NCBI GenBank assembly: GCA_900315335.1
Contig: OMYR01000028.1
Coordinates: forward strand, 1 to 64,000
Origin: an uncultured Bacteroidales bacterium
GTDB taxonomy: Bacteria > Bacteroidota > Bacteroidia > Bacteroidales > P3
Length of the DNA stretch: 64,000 bases
Direction: 5' to 3'
Part shown: piece by piece, positions 1 through 8,429 of the stretch
Layout of the letters: each line of letters opens with the position of its first letter
Numbering within the stretch: position 1 is the stretch's first letter
Program-made: the position numbers and the translations under genes
The notes under the pieces: model-generated
What the model was told of the DNA's origin: nothing
Database searches by the model: none
What the model saw: the letters and a program-made list of their open reading frames with translations, nothing else

Positions 1-1
1 A

Positions 2-739
2 CATTTGTTTGTGGTTATTCAAATATACAATTTGTTCGGCAGTTTTCTCCGTTTTAGACACAATCACTCGAAATGTCGGATGAACCTGTTCTCTTTTGCA
101 GGCGAGACTGTATTTGACCCATTTATGGGCAGCGGTACTACCGCCTTAGCCGCTCGAAATCTAAACAGAAACTCTATCGGCTACGAAATAAATCCCGAAT
201 TTAGAAAGTTTTATGAGCAGAAAGTCGCAACTTTATCGTTATTGAATGATGCAACATTCCAATACCAAAACGACAATACATCTTTCAACGTAAATGACAA
301 AATCAATGCTTTGCCATATTTATTCAAAGACCCGCATAAGATGAATAATAAAATTGATATAAAAAAATTTCAATTTGGTTCTCGAATAGATAAAGATAGT
401 AAAAACAGAGAAGAATATTTTTCGGTAAAAGAAATACTTTCGCCTAATACAATGGTTTTGAATAATGGGCTTACAATAAGGCTTCTTGGGATAAAAGAAA
501 AAACCTCTGTAAATGGTAATGCAACAAAATTCCTTGCACAGAAAACCAAAGGGCATAAGGTCTTTTTGCGTTACGATACCATAAAATTTGACGATAAAGA
601 CACACCGCTTTGTTATCTGTACTTAGAAAACAAAACATTTATCAATGCTCATTTGCTAAAAAACGGCTTAGCTGATTTGGACTATTCTTTTGATTTTAAG
701 TATAAAAGTAAATTTGAAAAACTTATAAACGTATCATAA
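2..739 (+). CDS. DNA methyltransferase C-terminus fused to SNase-like domain (5' partial)
   Basis: The reading frame is open to the left edge, so the N-terminus lies outside the window. Residues about 28-65 hold the SAM-binding motif of amino-methylating DNA methyltransferases (FDPFMGSGTT, then a GYEINPEF strand). Residues about 145-244 resemble a staphylococcal-nuclease/thermonuclease fold (GLTIRLLGI, a Lys/Tyr-rich strand, then HLLKNGLADL), although not all classical catalytic residues are evident. The next gene, 2 bp downstream, is an MjaI-type restriction endonuclease, so this is probably the modification enzyme of that system; MjaI itself recognises CTAG, but specificity here cannot be read. 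The first 25 residues look unlike a normal methyltransferase, so the upstream part may be damaged as well as cut off. The SNase fusion is inferred from weak sequence resemblance. Confidence 0.7.
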   Translation, partial: HLFVVIQIYNLFGSFLRFRHNHSKCRMNLFSFAGETVFDPFMGSGTTALAARNLNRNSIGYEINPEFRKFYEQKVATLSLLNDATFQYQNDNTSFNVNDKINALPYLFKDPHKMNNKIDIKKFQFGSRIDKDSKNREEYFSVKEILSPNTMVLNNGLTIRLLGIKEKTSVNGNATKFLAQKTKGHKVFLRYDTIKFDDKDTPLCYLYLENKTFINAHLLKNGLADLDYSFDFKYKSKFEKLINVS

Positions 740-741
740 TT

Positions 742-1425
742 ATGGATAGATATTCTAAGGATTTCGGGAAGAAGGAACGAGTATTGAATTATGCTTGCCA
801 AACATATCAGTTATCTCGTCCTAACAAAGTCGGTGCGGTTATGGCTCTTATACGTGAGTGTCAGCCTGATTCTTTCGAGCAATGGCAATCGTGGTATTTT
901 GACAATGCCAAGACTGATTGTAAAAACCCGACAAAAATAACTAAGGAGACTTTGAACGAATTAGGAGAACGGTTGTATGCCAAAATTACAGAAATAGTTA
1001 TACCTGAATGGGAAACGGCTTTTAGATAACTAACCCTACAAGATTGCATTGAATATATCTACAACCTTACCATAAACCGAACTTATGACGGTTATGTACG
1101 CGAGAAGTCTGTAATAAATGACGGACTATCTAAAATCTTTCCCAATATAAATTTTGAGCAGAGCGATCCCGAATTAGATCACGCAGGCGATATTGATTAT
1201 ATAGCAAAAATTAAGGATAAAGCCATAGGCATACAAATAAAACCTATAACAGCCAATTCAAATTTCGGTAGCTATTCTTTAACGGAACGAATGAAAAATA
1301 GCTTTGAATCATTCAAAGAAAAATATGGCGGCGAAGTATTTATCGTATTAAGCTTAAAGGGTGAAATAGCAAATAAAGATGTCATAGCTTCGATTGAAGC
1401 CGAAATAAAAAGATTGAAAGAATAG
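742..1425 (+). pseudogene. MjaI-family type II restriction endonuclease, interrupted by in-frame stop
   Basis: Translation starts at ATG 742 (MDRYSKDFGKKER) and hits TAA at 1027-1029 after ETAFR. It then continues in the same frame without another stop to TAG at 1423-1425. The downstream half (LTLQDCIEYIYNL, INRTYDGYVREK, then DIDYIAKI followed by IGIQIKP) has the D...(E/Q)xK pattern of a PD-(D/E)xK nuclease and is the conserved half of MjaI-type enzymes. The stop therefore removes the catalytic domain. It follows the methyltransferase at once, as in a restriction-modification operon. Intact length would be 227 residues. A single-base nonsense change or sequencing error would explain it; loss of the nuclease while the methylase is kept is a common decay route. 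Confidence 0.75.
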
Positions 1426-1476
1426 GTTTATAATAATTTGATAAATTAATCAAAAGATTGTCAGACAAATAAAATT

Positions 1477-1566
1477 ATGGCGGACTTGCCGATAGAGTTA
1501 ATCCCCATCGACATATTGGAACACACAGCTCTTTCCGATGGCAGCGACTTCGCCGATATGATATAA
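1477..1566 (+). other. 29-codon ORF, possibly a gene remnant
   Basis: A short open frame (MADLPIELIPIDILEHTALS...) sits in the 181-bp gap after the endonuclease remnant. It has no recognised family and no convincing ribosome-binding site. It may be a fragment left by rearrangement at the edge of the restriction-modification island. Low confidence that it is expressed. Confidence 0.2.
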
Positions 1567-1587
1567 TCGCATCTGCGTTATTTGCAA

Positions 1588-1625
1588 GTGCGGCTCGCAC
1601 CGTTAATTACAAGTGCGGTTCGCAC
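1588..1625. repeat. Two tandem GTGCG-CGCAC hairpins
   Basis: GTGCGGCTCGCAC (1588-1600) and GTGCGGTTCGCAC (1613-1625) are near-identical small inverted repeats inside a direct repeat beginning CAAGTGCGG. The second overlaps the last codons of the minus-strand dehydrogenase gene (C-terminus ASRCEPHL). They lie at its 3' end and may act in termination or be a repeat that extended the gene. Confidence 0.5.
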
Positions 1626-2581
1626 CGGCTCGCACCCAAGACTTCAATGATTTTATCGGCTAAAAAGGAGGCGAGTTTGTAATAAGATTCAACAGTCCAA
1701 CCTGCCACGTGAGGAGTTAGGACGGTGTTCTTCATATTATATAATTGCTCCATATCTTGTTTTTGTGAAGGGGTGATATTTATTTGTTGGTTGAAATTCT
1801 CTATTTCCAACACGTCCAAACCGCAGCCGAGTATTTTCTTTTCCTGCATTGCCCTCACCAAATCGTGAAGACTTACCACCTTGCCGCGGGAAGTGTTCAA
1901 AAGATAAAAAGGATGTGAGAATTTACCGATAAAATCGGCGTTTATCATATTGTTTGTTTCGCCGGTCAATGGAACGTGCAGCGAAAGTATATCCGTTTGG
2001 CTGAACAATTCCTCCAAAGAACATTGCGTAGCGAATTTATCCGAATAGGAAGTTTTGTATTTGTCGTATGCTATAACCTTACATTCAAAGCCCGAAAGCC
2101 TTTGTGCAAAGGCGTGTCCCATATTGCCGTAACCGATAATGCCGACGGTCTTGCCTTTGATTTCAAGACCTCGGTTTTCTTCTCTTTGCCACAAACCTTG
2201 ACGAACATCTCTGTCCGCAAAATTTATCTTATTGAACAGCGAAAGCAACAGCCCCAACGTATGTTCGCCGACAGCATCGCGGTTGCCTTCGGGGGAGTTT
2301 AAGCATTTGATGTTTTTGCTATTTGCGTAATCGACATCAATAGCGTCCATACCTGCACCGCTTCTTGCGATACATTTAAGTCTGACGGCATTGTCGATAA
2401 TAGCCTTGTCGATTTTGACTTTGCTTCTGACAACGATGCAATCATACTTATGAATGTTTTGTTTAACGTCCTCATAAGTATATTGAGGAAAGAAATCTAT
2501 TTGATAGCCTTGTTTTTCAAGTTTTGTCGGCAGAACGCTGTGGGTGGCGTCTATTAGTAGGACGGTTTTGTTGTTTTTCAT
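1607..2581 (-). CDS. D-isomer-specific 2-hydroxyacid dehydrogenase (phosphoglycerate dehydrogenase-like)
   Basis: 324 residues. An N-terminal catalytic half precedes the NAD-binding Rossmann motif GYGNMG (about residues 150-155). The C-terminal catalytic half carries the family's Arg (LNTSRG), an acidic residue (LDVLEIE) and His (TPHVAGW). Proteins of this size and layout oxidise or reduce 2-hydroxy acids with NAD; a 3-phosphoglycerate dehydrogenase (SerA) role is possible, but no ACT domain is present and no serine gene is adjacent. It overlaps the upstream lysozyme gene by 65 bp, an unusually long overlap. The final residues (ASRCEPHL) are encoded by a small hairpin repeat, so the C-terminus may have been extended by it. 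Confidence 0.85.
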   Translation of the reverse strand: MKNNKTVLLIDATHSVLPTKLEKQGYQIDFFPQYTYEDVKQNIHKYDCIVVRSKVKIDKAIIDNAVRLKCIARSGAGMDAIDVDYANSKNIKCLNSPEGNRDAVGEHTLGLLLSLFNKINFADRDVRQGLWQREENRGLEIKGKTVGIIGYGNMGHAFAQRLSGFECKVIAYDKYKTSYSDKFATQCSLEELFSQTDILSLHVPLTGETNNMINADFIGKFSHPFYLLNTSRGKVVSLHDLVRAMQEKKILGCGLDVLEIENFNQQINITPSQKQDMEQLYNMKNTVLTPHVAGWTVESYYKLASFLADKIIEVLGASRCEPHL

Positions 2582-3365
2582 TTTGTTTGTTTTTGCCGTG
2601 AGCGGTATAGATGAAATTCACAAATTCCGAATAAGAACCATTGTAAAGATTCATATCCACATAACCTTTGATGCCTGCAACGGAGCCTTTGTGGGTGTAT
2701 TGCCAAAATTTCCACTTAAAGTCTTTGGTCGGTTCGTTGCAAAGTTTGCAAATCCATAAAGGATATTCATCGAAATTGCCGCTGATATATTTGTTATATG
2801 TTTCGACGTTGGTGTAAATGATAGGGTTGCAGCCGTAATGTTTTTTAAGTTCTCGAAGACATTTGAGCAATTGGTTCTGAACATATTTTTTGTCGTAGTT
2901 TCTTAAACGGTTGCCATAGGAAGCCTCGAAATCCACCACGGGAGGCAAATCGTTATCGGAGAGTTTGACGTTTTTGATGTAGTTTCTCGCTTGGACTTTA
3001 CCGTCTTTGTTAAAGCGGAAGAAATGATAAGCACCAACGATAACGTTTTGCTTTTTCGCTTCTTCCATATTGTTTTGGAGTTTTTTATCAACGAAGTCCG
3101 CTCCTTCGGTTGCTTTCATAAAAGCAAAGGATACATTGCCTTGGGCAACGATTTTCCAATCTATCTTGCCTTGGTGTGCAGATACGTCTATGCCCATTAC
3201 AGGGTATTGTGCAGTATCAACTGCCAATTGCGGGCAAGCATAATATTTTTTGTAGTAATCAAATCCGTAAACGTAGGTAACAGCACAGACAACGGATAAG
3301 ATTATCAATATCGCAGATATAATTAAAGCTCTTTTAGTCAATTTATTTTTCCTTTTCTTAGCCAT
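2517..3365 (-). CDS. GH25-family lysozyme (muramidase), membrane-anchored or secreted
   Basis: 282 residues. A basic N-terminus and one hydrophobic segment (about residues 12-33) form a signal-anchor. The GH25 fold follows: GIDVSAHQGKIDW with a catalytic Asp, FMKATEGADF, VVDFEASYG with the acidic DFE pair, then the IIYTNVETYN and LWICKL strands. GH25 enzymes cut the MurNAc-GlcNAc bond of peptidoglycan. The basic Gln/Arg-rich tail (last ~25 residues) is read from the DNA that also encodes the N-terminus of the dehydrogenase downstream. The start ATG overlaps the stop of the lipoprotein gene (AATGGCTAA), suggesting translational coupling. Likely role is cell-wall remodelling. Confidence 0.88.
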   Translation of the reverse strand: MAKKRKNKLTKRALIISAILIILSVVCAVTYVYGFDYYKKYYACPQLAVDTAQYPVMGIDVSAHQGKIDWKIVAQGNVSFAFMKATEGADFVDKKLQNNMEEAKKQNVIVGAYHFFRFNKDGKVQARNYIKNVKLSDNDLPPVVDFEASYGNRLRNYDKKYVQNQLLKCLRELKKHYGCNPIIYTNVETYNKYISGNFDEYPLWICKLCNEPTKDFKWKFWQYTHKGSVAGIKGYVDMNLYNGSYSEFVNFIYTAHGKNKQNEKQQNRPTNRRHPQRSADKT

Positions 3366-4035
3366 TAATCAAAAATTTCTTAACCTTAGTCAATTCGGCG
3401 TTGTAGCGTTTTATCTCTTTGCCGTTTTGTGTTGTCAGCCAAACCATATCTTTCTCGAAATTGAAGACAATGTTTGTCAAGTCTTGCAAAGATAGGTCGG
3501 TTGAAAAGATTTTATTGAATTGTTGAATGTTATTTGAATTTACATTGAAAATATCGTTGAAAGAGTAAGGTTTCTCTGTTTCTTTGTCGTAGTTATAGCA
3601 AAGAATTTCTCTTAAAGTATCTTTCGTTCCGCTGATATGAGACTTTTTTTCAAACAATACACTGATTATGTCGTCGAATTCATACACGCTTTTGATGGTA
3701 TGAAAATAATAATTGGTGTCTGTTCTATCCATATTTTCGATACGTTTAATACGTTTTGCGAAATTGCTTAAATCATTGGTGATAAACCTTGTTGCGGGGG
3801 TTAAATTAATATTGTCATCGTCTTTTACAATGTTTTGAGCATAGACAACTTTACCTCTTATGTTATTGATAGAGTCCTTTATGTTGATTGACGCTGCTGC
3901 CATATTTTTCATAAGGTTTATGGAGTTGAGTTGAGTAATATCCGTTTTAGTGTCTTTTGTTTTGTTACAAGATGCAAAGATTATACACACGGAAAATAAC
4001 AAAACAGTGCCGACAACTTTACCAAGTTTTTTCAT
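3358..4035 (-). CDS. Hypothetical lipoprotein
   Basis: About 225 residues. I start it at the ATG of MKKLGKVVG because the extra upstream codons would need a TTG start. A signal peptide ends in a lipobox (IIFASC), so it is a predicted lipid-anchored envelope protein. The rest is charged, with a possible partly helical region, and I recognise no family; RsiV/DUF3298-like envelope proteins have a broadly similar layout, but that is not established here. It is first in a minus-strand operon with the lysozyme (8-bp overlap) and the dehydrogenase. A TAATTTCG promoter-like box lies about 57 bp upstream. Confidence 0.7.
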   Translation of the reverse strand: MKKLGKVVGTVLLFSVCIIFASCNKTKDTKTDITQLNSINLMKNMAAASINIKDSINNIRGKVVYAQNIVKDDDNINLTPATRFITNDLSNFAKRIKRIENMDRTDTNYYFHTIKSVYEFDDIISVLFEKKSHISGTKDTLREILCYNYDKETEKPYSFNDIFNVNSNNIQQFNKIFSTDLSLQDLTNIVFNFEKDMVWLTTQNGKEIKRYNAELTKVKKFLING

Positions 4036-4091
4036 TTTTAGATTTCTTTTTATCAAAATTGTCTTTTCTTCTTTATTTCTTATCAGAGTTG

Positions 4092-4152
4092 CGAAATTAC
4101 AATATTTTTTGATAATAATGAGTTATTATATTAGAATAAAATATTACTTTTG
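4092..4152. promoter_or_regulatory. Divergent Bacteroidota-type promoter pair
   Basis: On the minus strand TAATTTCG (4092-4099) is a one-mismatch form of the -7 box TAnnTTTG and serves the lipoprotein operon. On the plus strand TACTTTTG (4145-4152) matches fully and lies 27 bp before the beta-CASP nuclease ATG. Confidence 0.55.
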
Positions 4153-4179
4153 TAAAAAATATTAAAAACACACGCTGAT

Positions 4180-5580
4180 ATGAATATTCAATTTTTAGGA
4201 GCAACGAAGGAAGTTACCGGCAGTAAGCATTTGCTAACGACCAATAAAGGAACCAAAGTACTTTTGGATTGTGGTATGTATCAAGGTAAAGGCTTGGAAA
4301 CAGATTCCGATAATAGAAATTTAGGATTTAATCCTGCCGAAATAGATTATCTTATTTTGTCTCACGCACATATTGACCATTGCGGTTTGATTCCATATAT
4401 AGTAAAAAACGGTTTTAAGGGGACAATTGTTTGTACTCCTGCAACAAGAGATTTGTGTGCAATCCTTTTGGTGGATGCAGGCAAGATTCAAGAGCAAGAT
4501 ACAATAACATTCAATAAAAAACGAATTGCACAAGGCTTATCAACCGTAGAGCCTTTATATACCGCCGAAGATGCACGAGCAGCAATGCGTTATTTTATTT
4601 CCATACCTTATAATATAGAGGTGCGTTTTAACGATTTTTCGATAATGTTTACCGACAACGGACATATACTTGGCAGTGCTACTTGCAATATAAAGGTTTT
4701 TGAAGATGATAAAATCACTCGAATAGCATTTACAGGCGATATAGGTCGTTTTGGCGGAAGAATTTTGAAAGAGCCGCAAAATTTTCCGCAATGTGATTAC
4801 CTTATCATGGAATCCACATACGGCGACCGCACACATGAACCTTTGATGGAAAGTGATAAGGAATTGTTGGAGGTTGTTAAAAAGACTTGTTTGAAAAAAC
4901 GTGGTAAATTAATCATACCTTCATTTGCTGTCGGTAGAGCCCAAGATATTATTTTCGCATTGAATTATCTTTGGGAGACAGGTCAATTGCCGCCGGTAGA
5001 AGTATATGTCGATTCTCCATTGAGCCTAAACGCAACCAATATATTCAAACTTCATCAAGAGGATTTCAATGATAAACTTCAAGAGTTTATGAAAGTCGAT
5101 CCCGATCCGTTTGGTTTTGATAAACTTCATTTTGTTCAATCTGCCGAAGAAAGCAAACAATTGAATTATTCATTATATCCTTGTATAATCATATCTTCAA
5201 GCGGTATGATGGAGGCAGGTCGTGTAAAGCATCATATTGCAAACAATATAGAAAAGCCTTCAACAACTATTCTTGGCGTTGGTTATTGTACTCCTTCCAC
5301 TTTGGGATATAGAATACTCAGAGGCGACAAAGAAGTTTCCATATTCGGAGTAAAGCATACCGTTCGTGCCGATGTTATGAAATTGGAATCTTATTCGGCT
5401 CACGGGGATTACCAAGAAATGACGAGATTTATTTCTTGTCAAGATAAGAGTAAATTGAAACGATTGATACTTGTACATGGCGAAGAGCAAACTCAGATGA
5501 AATTTGCCAAACACTTAAAAGAGCAGGGCTTCAAAAACATCTTTATACCTAATAAAAGAGAGAAAATCGAGTTGGATTAA
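4180..5580 (+). CDS. MBL-fold beta-CASP RNA/DNA hydrolase
   Basis: 466 residues. The metallo-beta-lactamase zinc motif LSHAHIDHCG is at about residues 60-69. It is followed by NGHILGSA, FTGDIGRFGG, the beta-CASP region (IIPSFAVGRAQ, SSSGMMEAGRVKHH) and the C-terminal metal His of SAHGDYQE. This is the layout of CPSF-73/YSH1-like bacterial nucleases that process RNA using two zinc ions. It is longer than lactonase-type MBL proteins because of the beta-CASP insert. Transcription starts from its own promoter box; hutI follows 26 bp downstream, so the two may be co-transcribed. Confidence 0.88.
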   Translation: MNIQFLGATKEVTGSKHLLTTNKGTKVLLDCGMYQGKGLETDSDNRNLGFNPAEIDYLILSHAHIDHCGLIPYIVKNGFKGTIVCTPATRDLCAILLVDAGKIQEQDTITFNKKRIAQGLSTVEPLYTAEDARAAMRYFISIPYNIEVRFNDFSIMFTDNGHILGSATCNIKVFEDDKITRIAFTGDIGRFGGRILKEPQNFPQCDYLIMESTYGDRTHEPLMESDKELLEVVKKTCLKKRGKLIIPSFAVGRAQDIIFALNYLWETGQLPPVEVYVDSPLSLNATNIFKLHQEDFNDKLQEFMKVDPDPFGFDKLHFVQSAEESKQLNYSLYPCIIISSSGMMEAGRVKHHIANNIEKPSTTILGVGYCTPSTLGYRILRGDKEVSIFGVKHTVRADVMKLESYSAHGDYQEMTRFISCQDKSKLKRLILVHGEEQTQMKFAKHLKEQGFKNIFIPNKREKIELD

Positions 5581-5605
5581 ATAAAAATAATCAAAAGAAA
5601 AATAT

Positions 5606-6841
5606 ATGAGAACTTTAATCAAGAATATAAAAGGTCTTTACCAAGTTGAAGACAATAAAAAAATGGCAGTTTGCGGTAGTGCTATGGCAGAGTTGCCTTG
5701 TATCGAAAACGCTTATATTATAGTTGAAAACGGTCTTATTAAGGATTTTGGCAAGATGTGTGATTTGAAAGACACTAATGCCGACAAAGTTTATAACGCA
5801 CATAACAGATATGTTTTGCCGACATTCTGCGATTCGCACACACATTTGGTTTATGCAGGCAGTAGAGAGATAGAATATATAGATAAGATAAAAGGCCTTT
5901 CATACGAACAAATCGCTCAAAGGGGAGGTGGTATTGTTAATTCGGCAATACGTTTGCAGCAAACAGATGAGCAGAAACTTTACGAAGATGCAATGCAGCG
6001 TATCGATTCTATGATAAAGCATGGCACGGGAGCAATAGAAATCAAATCGGGCTATGGATTTACCACAGAAGCCGAACTGAAAATGCTTCGGGTCATTCGT
6101 AAAATCAAAGAAAATTCTCCCGCCACAATCAAGGCTAACTTTTTGGGAGCGCATGGCGTTCCTATGGAATACAGGGGAAGACAATCGGAGTTTGTGGATT
6201 TGGTTATCAACGAAATGATACCAAGAGTTGCAGATGAGGGATTGGCGGATTTTATTGACGTATTCTGTGATAGAGGATTTTTTACGGTGGAAGAAACCGA
6301 CAGAATGTTGTTTGAGGGTGTTAAACATGGTTTGAAACCGAAGATTCATGCAAACGAATTGGCAAAAAGTGGTGGTATTCAAGTGGGTGTTAAATACAAT
6401 GCTTTGAGTGTGGATCATATCGAACACACGGGTGAAGAGGAAATGGAAGTATTGAAAGCCTCTCAAACCATGCCTACAATCCTTCCGGGTGCAGCCTTTT
6501 TCTTGAATATGCCGTATGCTCCTGCAAGAGCGATGATGGAGTATGGTTTGCCGGTGGCTATGGCAAGTGATTTTAATCCGGGTTCTTCTCCAAGCGGTAA
6601 TATGCAATTGATTTTGACTTTCGCTTGTGTTAATTACAAACTCACTCCTCAGGAGGCTATAAACGCCACGACGATAAACTCAGCCTATGCAATGGACGTT
6701 GTCGATAGTTGCGGAAGTATTTGCAGAGGCAAAAAAGCGAACTTCTATATCACAAAAGAAATTCCTACGATAGAATACATTCCTTACTATTATGGAGAAA
6801 ACAAAGTGGATAAAGTATTTTTGAATGGAGTTGAGCAATAG
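5606..6841 (+). CDS. hutI: Imidazolonepropionase
   Basis: 411 residues, the normal length. The amidohydrolase metal motif DSHTHLVYAGSRE is near residue 73, then GTGAIEIKSGYG, the FLGAHGVPMEYRG loop, the metal/substrate residues around IHANELA and VDHIEHTGEE, and ASDFNPGSSPSGNMQ. The enzyme hydrolyses 4-imidazolone-5-propionate to N-formimino-L-glutamate in histidine degradation. No other hut gene is in the window, so the pathway genes are scattered or elsewhere. It fits the amino-acid-fermenting profile implied by the lysine genes. Confidence 0.95.
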   Translation: MRTLIKNIKGLYQVEDNKKMAVCGSAMAELPCIENAYIIVENGLIKDFGKMCDLKDTNADKVYNAHNRYVLPTFCDSHTHLVYAGSREIEYIDKIKGLSYEQIAQRGGGIVNSAIRLQQTDEQKLYEDAMQRIDSMIKHGTGAIEIKSGYGFTTEAELKMLRVIRKIKENSPATIKANFLGAHGVPMEYRGRQSEFVDLVINEMIPRVADEGLADFIDVFCDRGFFTVEETDRMLFEGVKHGLKPKIHANELAKSGGIQVGVKYNALSVDHIEHTGEEEMEVLKASQTMPTILPGAAFFLNMPYAPARAMMEYGLPVAMASDFNPGSSPSGNMQLILTFACVNYKLTPQEAINATTINSAYAMDVVDSCGSICRGKKANFYITKEIPTIEYIPYYYGENKVDKVFLNGVEQ

Positions 6842-6866
6842 AAAAGAGGCGTGGTTATAGAAAAAC

Positions 6867-6950
6867 TTAATTTCACTGGTTGGAAAAATAATCTCAATAA
6901 TTAAAAAAATAGTGTGAGTGATTAATTTTGTGATTGGTGATATTTAAGTT
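6867..6950 (+). repeat. Degenerate 21-bp repeat array (4 units)
   Basis: Between hutI and the next gene, sequence recurs with a 21-bp period (unit starts at about 6867, 6888, 6909, 6930). Units show the (T/A)TAxTG...A(C/T)TAAT pattern seen more clearly elsewhere in the window. This copy is diverged. Confidence 0.45.
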
Positions 6951-7019
6951 TTCTTTTGATAGCCTTTTAATCTTAATTCTTGTAAAATAAATGGTATAAC
7001 ATAAAAACAAATAAAATTT

Positions 7020-7745
7020 ATGGACTTTGAACAGATAAAACAAAGAGAATATTCTCAAAACAGAGATATGAGCATTAGCGGAGCATTCCCTATTTTGATG
7101 CGAAAAGTATATCTTTGGATGACGTTGGCATTGGTGATTACGGGATTTACTGCTTTTGGCGTGGCTTCATCGCCGAGTATTTTGCAGTGGCTTGTTATGA
7201 ATAAATCTGCATTCTTGTTTGTAGCTATTGCAGAACTTGCATTGGTTTGGGGACTGAGTGCAGCCATAAACAGACTATCGCTTAGGAACGCCACACTATT
7301 GTTTATAGCCTATTCCATACTTAACGGAGTAACTATGTCGTTTATATTTTTGGCTTATACAATGTCTTCCATAGCAAACGTATTTTTCATAACGGCATCG
7401 ACATTTGCAGTTATGGCTTTCTATGGCTATGTAACCAAAACGGATTTGAGTTCGATTGGAAGAATATGTATTATGGCGTTGATTGGAATAATCATTGCGA
7501 CTTTGGTAAATGTCATATTTTTGAAAAGCAGCGGCTTTGATTTGATTGTAAGTTATATCGGCGTTTTGGTATTTGTGGGCTTGACGGCTTGGGATTCTCA
7601 AAAGATTAAAAATATGCTTTTGCAAGCACCTGACGCAAGCGAACAGGTTCAAAAGTTTGCTTTGTTGGGAGCATTGACTTTGTACTTGGATTTTATCAAT
7701 ATTTTCTTGTATTTGCTAAGAATTTTCGGCAGAAGAGAAGATTAA
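7020..7745 (+). CDS. Bax inhibitor-1/YccA-family membrane protein
   Basis: 241 residues with a short cytoplasmic N-terminus and seven predicted membrane segments (first near residues 30-50). Family features include the central GVTMSFIFLAYT helix and a final segment with a buried acidic pair (FVGLTAWDSQKIK, then YLDFINIFLYLLRIFG). Relatives (YccA, BsYetJ) sit in the inner membrane and are linked to FtsH regulation or pH-gated calcium leak. Function in this organism is inferred from family only. It ends at a strong terminator. Confidence 0.88.
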   Translation: MDFEQIKQREYSQNRDMSISGAFPILMRKVYLWMTLALVITGFTAFGVASSPSILQWLVMNKSAFLFVAIAELALVWGLSAAINRLSLRNATLLFIAYSILNGVTMSFIFLAYTMSSIANVFFITASTFAVMAFYGYVTKTDLSSIGRICIMALIGIIIATLVNVIFLKSSGFDLIVSYIGVLVFVGLTAWDSQKIKNMLLQAPDASEQVQKFALLGALTLYLDFINIFLYLLRIFGRRED

Positions 7746-7817
7746 GTGATTTTCCAACGAAGTGTTTTTGCGTTTGAACGATTGGATTTTGTTAAAACTG
7801 AAAAACAATAAATAAAT

Positions 7818-7850
7818 GCCCTTAATGAACGATTTTCGTTAAGGGCGTTT
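7818..7850 (+). terminator. Rho-independent terminator
   Basis: Inverted repeat GCCCTTAA (7818-7825) with TTAAGGGC (7839-7846), plus an inner AACGA/TCGTT pairing, followed by GTTTTT. It ends the Bax-inhibitor-like transcript. Confidence 0.85.
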
Positions 7851-8397
7851 TTCATTATATATATGTATGGAAATTTTCAAACAATAATGTTGAGCAAGGT
7901 GTGAAAATAAAACGTTTTTATTTGAAATTGTCGAATGGAATTTATTTTGTATTTTTGCAAACGGAGAGAGAAAAATAATTTTTTGTATACATCGATGTTG
8001 ATAAAATTGTGAAAAATTTTTTGAGGCGTAAATTTTTTCAACTTTTTATTGTTGAAAAGATTTTTTAATAAAAACGGCTGTTTTTTGTTAAAAAACCATT
8101 GTAATCGGATTGTAATAAGTTGATAGTTTCAGTATTGTAGATAAATTGCAATGTGATTGCGACAAACGAAAAAAAGTTGCAAAAAAATTTTTTATTCCAA
8201 AAAATATTCATAAATGAAGCGAAATATTATTTAATTCTCATATTGAAATATGTAATGTGTGGGAAATCAGATTGAAGTGATATTTTTTATTAAGGTGATG
8301 CAACTTCTTTTTAATTTTTGGTCTTGGAAAGTCTCATATACGAAAAAAAATTGAAACGTGTACAAAAAAATAAAAAAAAATGTATTACTAAAATTTA
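7851..8397. other. AT-rich gap upstream of dnaA; no gene seen
   Basis: About 550 bp of very A/T-rich DNA with no coding frame. I see one possible DnaA-box variant (TGTTGATAA near 7996, reverse of TTATCAACA) and one -7-like box (TATTTTTG near 7951), but no cluster of TTATNCACA boxes. An origin is not supported. It may simply be a long 5' region of dnaA. Confidence 0.4.
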
Positions 8398-8405
8398 TAA
8401 TTTTG
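8398..8405 (+). promoter_or_regulatory. dnaA promoter -7 box
   Basis: TAATTTTG matches TAnnTTTG and lies 24 bp before the dnaA ATG. The -33 element is not clear. Confidence 0.55.
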
Positions 8406-8429
8406 CTACCTGAAAAAATTCGCTGACTT

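Noticed and set aside
7851..8429. oriC upstream of dnaA
   Set aside because: Only one weak DnaA-box variant is visible; no cluster and no clear unwinding element beyond general A/T richness.
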